From: Clostridiales bacterium
GTDB lineage: Bacteria; Bacillota; Clostridia; Oscillospirales; Oscillospiraceae
NCBI GenBank assembly: GCA_003522945.1
Contig: DPHR01000113.1
Location: 311-16,688 of the forward strand
DNA: 16,378 nucleotides
Direction: 5' to 3'
Shown piece after piece: positions 13,232-16,378 of this stretch (position 1 is the first letter of the stretch; each line of letters starts with the position of its first letter). Under the pieces are notes generated by a model. That model searched no databases, was not told the DNA's origin, and saw only the letters and a program-made list of their open reading frames with translations. A program made the position numbers and the translations under genes.

Positions 13232-13260
13232 AATATAGCCCGATTGATTTAATTTTGCAA
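13232..13260 (-). promoter_or_regulatory. Promoter of pfkA
   Basis: On the minus strand: TTGCAA (13260-13255, 4/6), 17-nt spacer, TATATT (13237-13232, 5/6). The leader to ATG 13191 would be about 35 nt with the SD aaagggtga. Confidence 0.6.
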
Positions 13261-13271
13261 TAGATTTGGGA

Positions 13272-13309
13272 CAAAAATCGTTTCCAAATTGCAATTTCAG
13301 CGATTTTTG
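13272..13309 (-). terminator. Nested inverted repeat at the end of the M20 operon, possible weak terminator or pfkA operator
   Basis: The 9-mer caaaaatcg (13272-13280) is complementary to cgatttttg (13301-13309). Between them lies the 12-bp palindrome aaattgcaattt (13286-13297). The M20 stop codon (13299-13297) is inside the structure. As minus-strand RNA it gives an A/U-rich stem ending in UUUUUG, a weak terminator. As DNA it sits 12 bp upstream of the pfkA -35 box and could bind a regulator. Confidence 0.4.
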
Positions 13310-14736
13310 CCAATGAGCGCCTTATAGAAATCCACCGCGCCCGGCAAACACGCCGTTTCGATGTTCTCGTTGACGCCATGCATGCCGCGCATCTGCTCGG
13401 GGCCGTAGATCACCGGAGCAAAGCGGATGCAGTTATCGCAGATCGCCTGATAGTTCTTCGCGTCCGTCGCGCCGGTCATGACATACGGGCTCCAGGCAAG
13501 GCCGGGAAACACCTCGGCGATCGTATCGGTCACGCGCCGCCACGCCTCGCCGTGGATATCCGCGGGGGCAGAATAATCGCTCGCGGAGAGAACTTCTGTC
13601 TCGATACCGTACTTTTCCGCGCGCTTTTTGATAAGCGCAAGGCTCTCGTCCATCCCCTGATGCGGGATGAACCGGAGATTGGCCCACACGCTTGCCTCCT
13701 GCGGCAGCACGTTGCAGGCGTCCGAACCGGAGAGCATCGTGAAGGCCGCCGTTGTGCGCAGCATGGCGCCCGCCTGCGGCGAGAGCGCGGGCATGACGAG
13801 CTTCATAAGCGGTGCGAAAAGCCAGAGATTGCCGAAGAGAAGCCGCAGTGCGAAGGGCGCGTACGCCGCGAGCCGGGCAAACATCGCGCTCACCTCCGGC
13901 TCGAATTTTTTCCGGAAGGGCGGGTGCTTTTCCATGCTGTCCACAAACGCCGCAAGCCGCGCCACGGGCGAGTTTTTCGGCGGCGCGCTCGCATGGCCGC
14001 CGTTGGAGCGCGCCGTGAAACGCACATCCGCCTTTCCCTTTTCAAACACGCCGAGCATGGCGAAATTTCCATGAATGCCGCCGATGGGCTCGGAGATGAT
14101 GCCGCCGCCCTCGTCGCAGACGAGGAACGGCTTCACACCCCGCCGACGCAGCTCGTCCACGAGCTTGCCGCCGCCGGGTCCGGCGAACTCCTCCGTACAG
14201 GAGGACGAGAGGTACACGTCCTGCTCGGGGACGTACCCTTCCCGCAGCAGCTCCTCGCACGCCTGAAAAAAGCCCATGACGCTGCACTTTGTGTCTGAAG
14301 CGCCGCGGCCCCAGACCTTGCCGTCGGCGATGTCGCCGGAGAACGGCGCGTGCTCCCACGTTCCCTCCGCCGGGACAACGTCCTGATGCGACATGAGCAC
14401 GAGCGGCCTGTCGTGGTTTTTGCCCTCCCAGAAGAACAGGAGATTCCCGTCGATCTCCGTTTTTTCCAGCTTTTCGTGTACTGTCGGATACAGCTCCGCG
14501 AGCAGCTTATGAAAGCCGCGGAACTTTTCGAGCTCCGGATCGTCCGGGTGCGACACGGTCTCATACGCTACCATACGTGAGAGCTTTTCCGCATACTCCC
14601 GCTCGCGCGCGGCGTCCGGGTGCGGCGTATAATCCGAGGTTTTTTTCTTCATGCACAGTGTGCGGATCACTGCCGCAAGCAGAAGCAGCACGAGCACGCC
14701 GAGCACGGCGAGCAGAACATAGCCTACGACTCTCAT
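13297..14736 (-). CDS. Membrane-anchored M20 family metallopeptidase (PM20D1/CPS1-like)
   Basis: A zinc aminoacylase/carboxypeptidase-type hydrolase of 479 aa. Residues 3-26 are one strong transmembrane helix, followed by R25 and KKK (30-32); by the positive-inside rule this would leave the catalytic domain in the cytosol, though an outside location is not excluded. M20 metal and catalytic residues are visible: His117 and Asp119 (SHQDVVPA), Asp148 (GRGASDTK), Glu182-Glu183 (CTEEFAG), Asp208 (VCDEGGG) and the last ligand His453 (RGMHGVNE). The string W-x-x-x-PFSG-x-x-x-DGKVWGRGA is typical of the PM20D1/CPS1 branch, which acts on N-acyl or dipeptide substrates. The dimerisation (lid) domain lies at about 215-375. 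The ATG overlaps the stop of the upstream membrane-protein gene by 4 nt (ATGA), with SD aaggaga. It is the last gene of its operon. Confidence 0.92.
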   Translation of the reverse strand: MRVVGYVLLAVLGVLVLLLLAAVIRTLCMKKKTSDYTPHPDAAREREYAEKLSRMVAYETVSHPDDPELEKFRGFHKLLAELYPTVHEKLEKTEIDGNLLFFWEGKNHDRPLVLMSHQDVVPAEGTWEHAPFSGDIADGKVWGRGASDTKCSVMGFFQACEELLREGYVPEQDVYLSSSCTEEFAGPGGGKLVDELRRRGVKPFLVCDEGGGIISEPIGGIHGNFAMLGVFEKGKADVRFTARSNGGHASAPPKNSPVARLAAFVDSMEKHPPFRKKFEPEVSAMFARLAAYAPFALRLLFGNLWLFAPLMKLVMPALSPQAGAMLRTTAAFTMLSGSDACNVLPQEASVWANLRFIPHQGMDESLALIKKRAEKYGIETEVLSASDYSAPADIHGEAWRRVTDTIAEVFPGLAWSPYVMTGATDAKNYQAICDNCIRFAPVIYGPEQMRGMHGVNENIETACLPGAVDFYKALIGKNR

Positions 14737-15425
14737 GCCGCCGTCTCCTTCCGCGAGCGGCGGTACCGGAAGTACGCCACGCCGATGGCGATCGCGCCGG
14801 AGGGCAATATCATAAAGCTCGTTGAGCCGAGCAGCCCCGGCACGAGGATGAAGAGCACGCTCATAAGGACAAGCGGCCAGAGCGCGATCTTCATGTTCTT
14901 CCGGTAGTACTTATACGCCATCGCGCCGAAGAGCGCGGGAACGACATTGTCAAATGCCGGCTGGAGCGCCGGGCTTTGCAGCACGGGCTGCAGCGGGATG
15001 AGCAGCAGTACGCCGAGCGCAAGAATGACGATCGTCACGAGCGACGCCGTGGCGATCGAGAGCGTGGAGATGATCTCGTTTTCCGGCGTGCCGGTCTTGG
15101 CCCCTACGATATCGCGCGCGTTGACCGCGCACGGGATTTTCATGTTGATGAGGTTGCCTGTGATGAATGCGAGATACCCGCCGCCCGCGCCGAGCATCGG
15201 TGTATAGACGAGATATTCCGCCACGCAGCTCACGAGCCACACGATGCCGATGGCAAGAAATCCCCTGCCGAACGCGCGCATATCGGGCATTGCGCCGAGA
15301 ATGTAGCCCATCAGAAACGGCGCGCCGAGCAGCAGCACGAGCGTCACACCGCAGGCGATGCGGCCATAGGTGTGCGTCCGGCGGTTGTAGGCCTCAAACC
15401 GGACGGTCTTTTCCTGTTCGTTCAT
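14733..15425 (-). CDS. Uncharacterised multi-pass membrane protein, partner of the DUF5058-like protein
   Basis: A 230-aa hydrophobic protein with about six or seven helices (roughly 20-45, 53-75, 120-147, 158-175, 177-195, 203-220). The most distinctive stretch is 'YTPMLGAGGGYLAFITGN' running on to 'NMKIPCAVNA' at about 74-102. This Gly-rich re-entrant-like segment with small polar residues is what one sees in transport pores. A short charged loop follows ('GAKTGTPENEIIS'). Similar proteins carry various uninformative labels in my memory (including 'mechanosensitive channel'), which I do not endorse because the MscS signature is absent. SD aaggagg overlaps the stop of the preceding gene (12 nt gap) and the next gene starts inside its own stop codon. 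The three genes are therefore one translation-coupled operon. I infer that it forms a membrane complex with its upstream neighbour. Confidence 0.8.
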   Translation of the reverse strand: MNEQEKTVRFEAYNRRTHTYGRIACGVTLVLLLGAPFLMGYILGAMPDMRAFGRGFLAIGIVWLVSCVAEYLVYTPMLGAGGGYLAFITGNLINMKIPCAVNARDIVGAKTGTPENEIISTLSIATASLVTIVILALGVLLLIPLQPVLQSPALQPAFDNVVPALFGAMAYKYYRKNMKIALWPLVLMSVLFILVPGLLGSTSFMILPSGAIAIGVAYFRYRRSRKETAA

Positions 15426-15437
15426 TGCATTTCCTCC

Positions 15438-16190
15438 TTACACGCCGCGCAGCAGCACCGCTGCCGCCATTCCCGCGAGCATGCTGCCCGCAATGGAAAA
15501 GTTATCGACCCACGCGGCGTTCTTCTTTTCGGCGAGCCATACAAACACCGCCATCACCGCCGCCGACACCGCAACGACCGCAAGCGGCATCCAGCTTCCC
15601 GCAAACGTGAACCGTCCCGCGCCGGAAACGAGAGCGCCGATGTAGCTGCCGATGTACGCGCTGACAAGACCGATGAACATGGCGGTCATGGCCGTGTCGC
15701 CGAAGCCGCCGCCTGCCGCGCCGTTTTTCTTCGGCGCTTTGAGACGCGAGAGGTATTTTTTATTAAAGAAGATCGAAAAAACCATGCCCCACATGATGCA
15801 GACGCCCATCAGAAGGGCGATCGTGGTAAAAGCCTGCGGCGTCATTGCCGAGGCCGAAAGGCCCGACAGACCGACTGCCTCCGCCGCGGCCTCCGCGACC
15901 TGCGTTTCATAGTGCAGCGCGCCAATGACCGAAAGGCGCAGCCATGACCACGGCGTACCGAGACTGCCCGAGAGCGCAATGACGCCGAGCAGGATGCCGA
16001 CGCTCGGGAGCGCGGCAAACGTGGCGCTCGCGGTGATGGTGCGCTTCATTTTCGTTTTGTCCATGCCGATGGCGACGCCGGCGCGGTAGGCGCGTACCAT
16101 GAAGAACACGCACACCAGCGCAACAAAGAAAATAATGCCGCCGCAGATGAGATACATGACCGGACTGTTGAGCTGAGATAAAATATCCAT
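15438..16190 (-). CDS. DUF5058-like multi-pass membrane protein
   Basis: A 250-aa membrane protein with about six helices (roughly 13-33, 53-73, 116-138, 158-183, 193-213, 228-248). The N-terminus 'SPVMYLICGGIIFFVAL', the cytosolic 'MDKTKMKRTITASATFAALPSV' and the conserved 'PWSWLRLSVIGALHYETQVA' fit the DUF5058 family as I recall it. The function of that family is not established. It is the first gene of the operon. ATG 16190 has SD aaggagg 9 nt upstream. The gene 12 nt downstream encodes a second membrane protein and the third an M20 hydrolase. The likely reading is a two-subunit permease feeding a peptidase, but the sequence alone does not show transport. No clear -35/-10 pair was found in the upstream 180 nt. 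Confidence 0.8.
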   Translation of the reverse strand: MDILSQLNSPVMYLICGGIIFFVALVCVFFMVRAYRAGVAIGMDKTKMKRTITASATFAALPSVGILLGVIALSGSLGTPWSWLRLSVIGALHYETQVAEAAAEAVGLSGLSASAMTPQAFTTIALLMGVCIMWGMVFSIFFNKKYLSRLKAPKKNGAAGGGFGDTAMTAMFIGLVSAYIGSYIGALVSGAGRFTFAGSWMPLAVVAVSAAVMAVFVWLAEKKNAAWVDNFSIAGSMLAGMAAAVLLRGV

Positions 16191-16378
16191 ATGTACTTCC
16201 CTCCTTTTCTTCCTCCGCAGTTTATCACTTTAATTCGATTTTGAAAAGGGTATGTGAAAAATCTCTCTTTTCTCTTTTCATTCCGCCGAAAATCCGGTAT
16301 GCTTATGCAGAGATAGCGTCGATTAACAAGAGCACACACGTCGGACAGGTAAGTCTTTTCGGTGCTTTTTGCCCTTTT
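16191..16378. other. Upstream region of the DUF5058 operon to the window edge
   Basis: This holds 188 bases without a gene. It includes the SD of the DUF5058-like gene and a purine-rich minus-strand run (plus-strand tctctcttttctcttttc at 16262-16279). At the right edge, on the + strand, several short T-runs are separated by GC triplets (16346-16378). I could not place a convincing promoter or riboswitch. The leader or promoter of the operon must lie here or beyond the edge. Confidence 0.4.

Noticed and set aside
16328..16345. aagagcacacacgtc resembles a sequencing adapter (AAGAGCACACGTC...)
   Set aside because: There is a two-base insertion and the sequence diverges just after; flanking sequence looks genomic. 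Chance similarity is the simpler reading, although it is near the window edge.
1..16378. Mobile element, phage or defence island
   Set aside because: No transposase, integrase, terminal repeats, tRNA-adjacent att site or toxin-antitoxin pair was seen; composition looks even across the window.

Overview
The window is GC-rich chromosomal DNA from a Gram-positive, probably gut-dwelling clostridial bacterium. The style suggests Oscillospiraceae/Ruminococcaceae. The grounds are strong Shine-Dalgarno sites, sigma-A type promoters, U-tract hairpin terminators, an SH3/NlpC-P60 wall hydrolase, an ECF vitamin-transporter S component and an anaerobe-type multi-cluster Fe-S flavoenzyme. The taxon is inferred from gene style only. 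I saw no rRNA, tRNA, CRISPR array, insertion sequence or phage gene.

Layout, left half. The 3' end of a probable SPFH/band-7 protein (1-92) and its terminator come first. A promoter then leads into a two-gene + strand unit: a conserved 105-aa hypothetical with a TTG start, and a secreted SH3-SH3-NlpC/P60 hydrolase. A 98-aa minus-strand hypothetical and a + strand Cof-type HAD phosphatase fire from back-to-back promoters (2427-2496). A minus-strand MocR-like regulator (3418-4485) is divergent from an ECF S component (4578-5111), with a perfect 9-bp inverted repeat between them. The regulator lacks its PLP lysine and the end of its aminotransferase domain. A lipoprotein (5173-5832) follows, closed by a bidirectional terminator.

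Middle. A minus-strand operon of three tightly coupled genes (9692 down to 5892) encodes a 926-aa Fe-S/FAD/NAD(P)H oxidoreductase, HypA and HypB. A strong promoter lies upstream at 9752-9780. No hydrogenase and no hypCDEF genes are in view, so the nickel client is unknown.

Right half, all minus strand. An operon of a DUF5058-like membrane protein, a second multi-pass membrane protein and a membrane-anchored M20 peptidase (16190 down to 13297) looks like an uncharacterised uptake/hydrolysis module. It is followed by 6-phosphofructokinase (pfkA), a MATE efflux protein and glutamate racemase (murI). The pfkA-MATE junction holds a terminator hairpin 12 nt from the MATE start, flanked by three mutually complementary 7-nt arms, one of which is the MATE ribosome-binding site. 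That is a possible attenuator or riboregulator.

Most promising for novelty: (1) the DUF5058/partner/M20 module, (2) the reductase-hypA-hypB operon, (3) the degenerate MocR regulator facing an ECF S component, (4) the three-arm leader before the MATE gene. Family names rest on recognition of motifs, not on searches.
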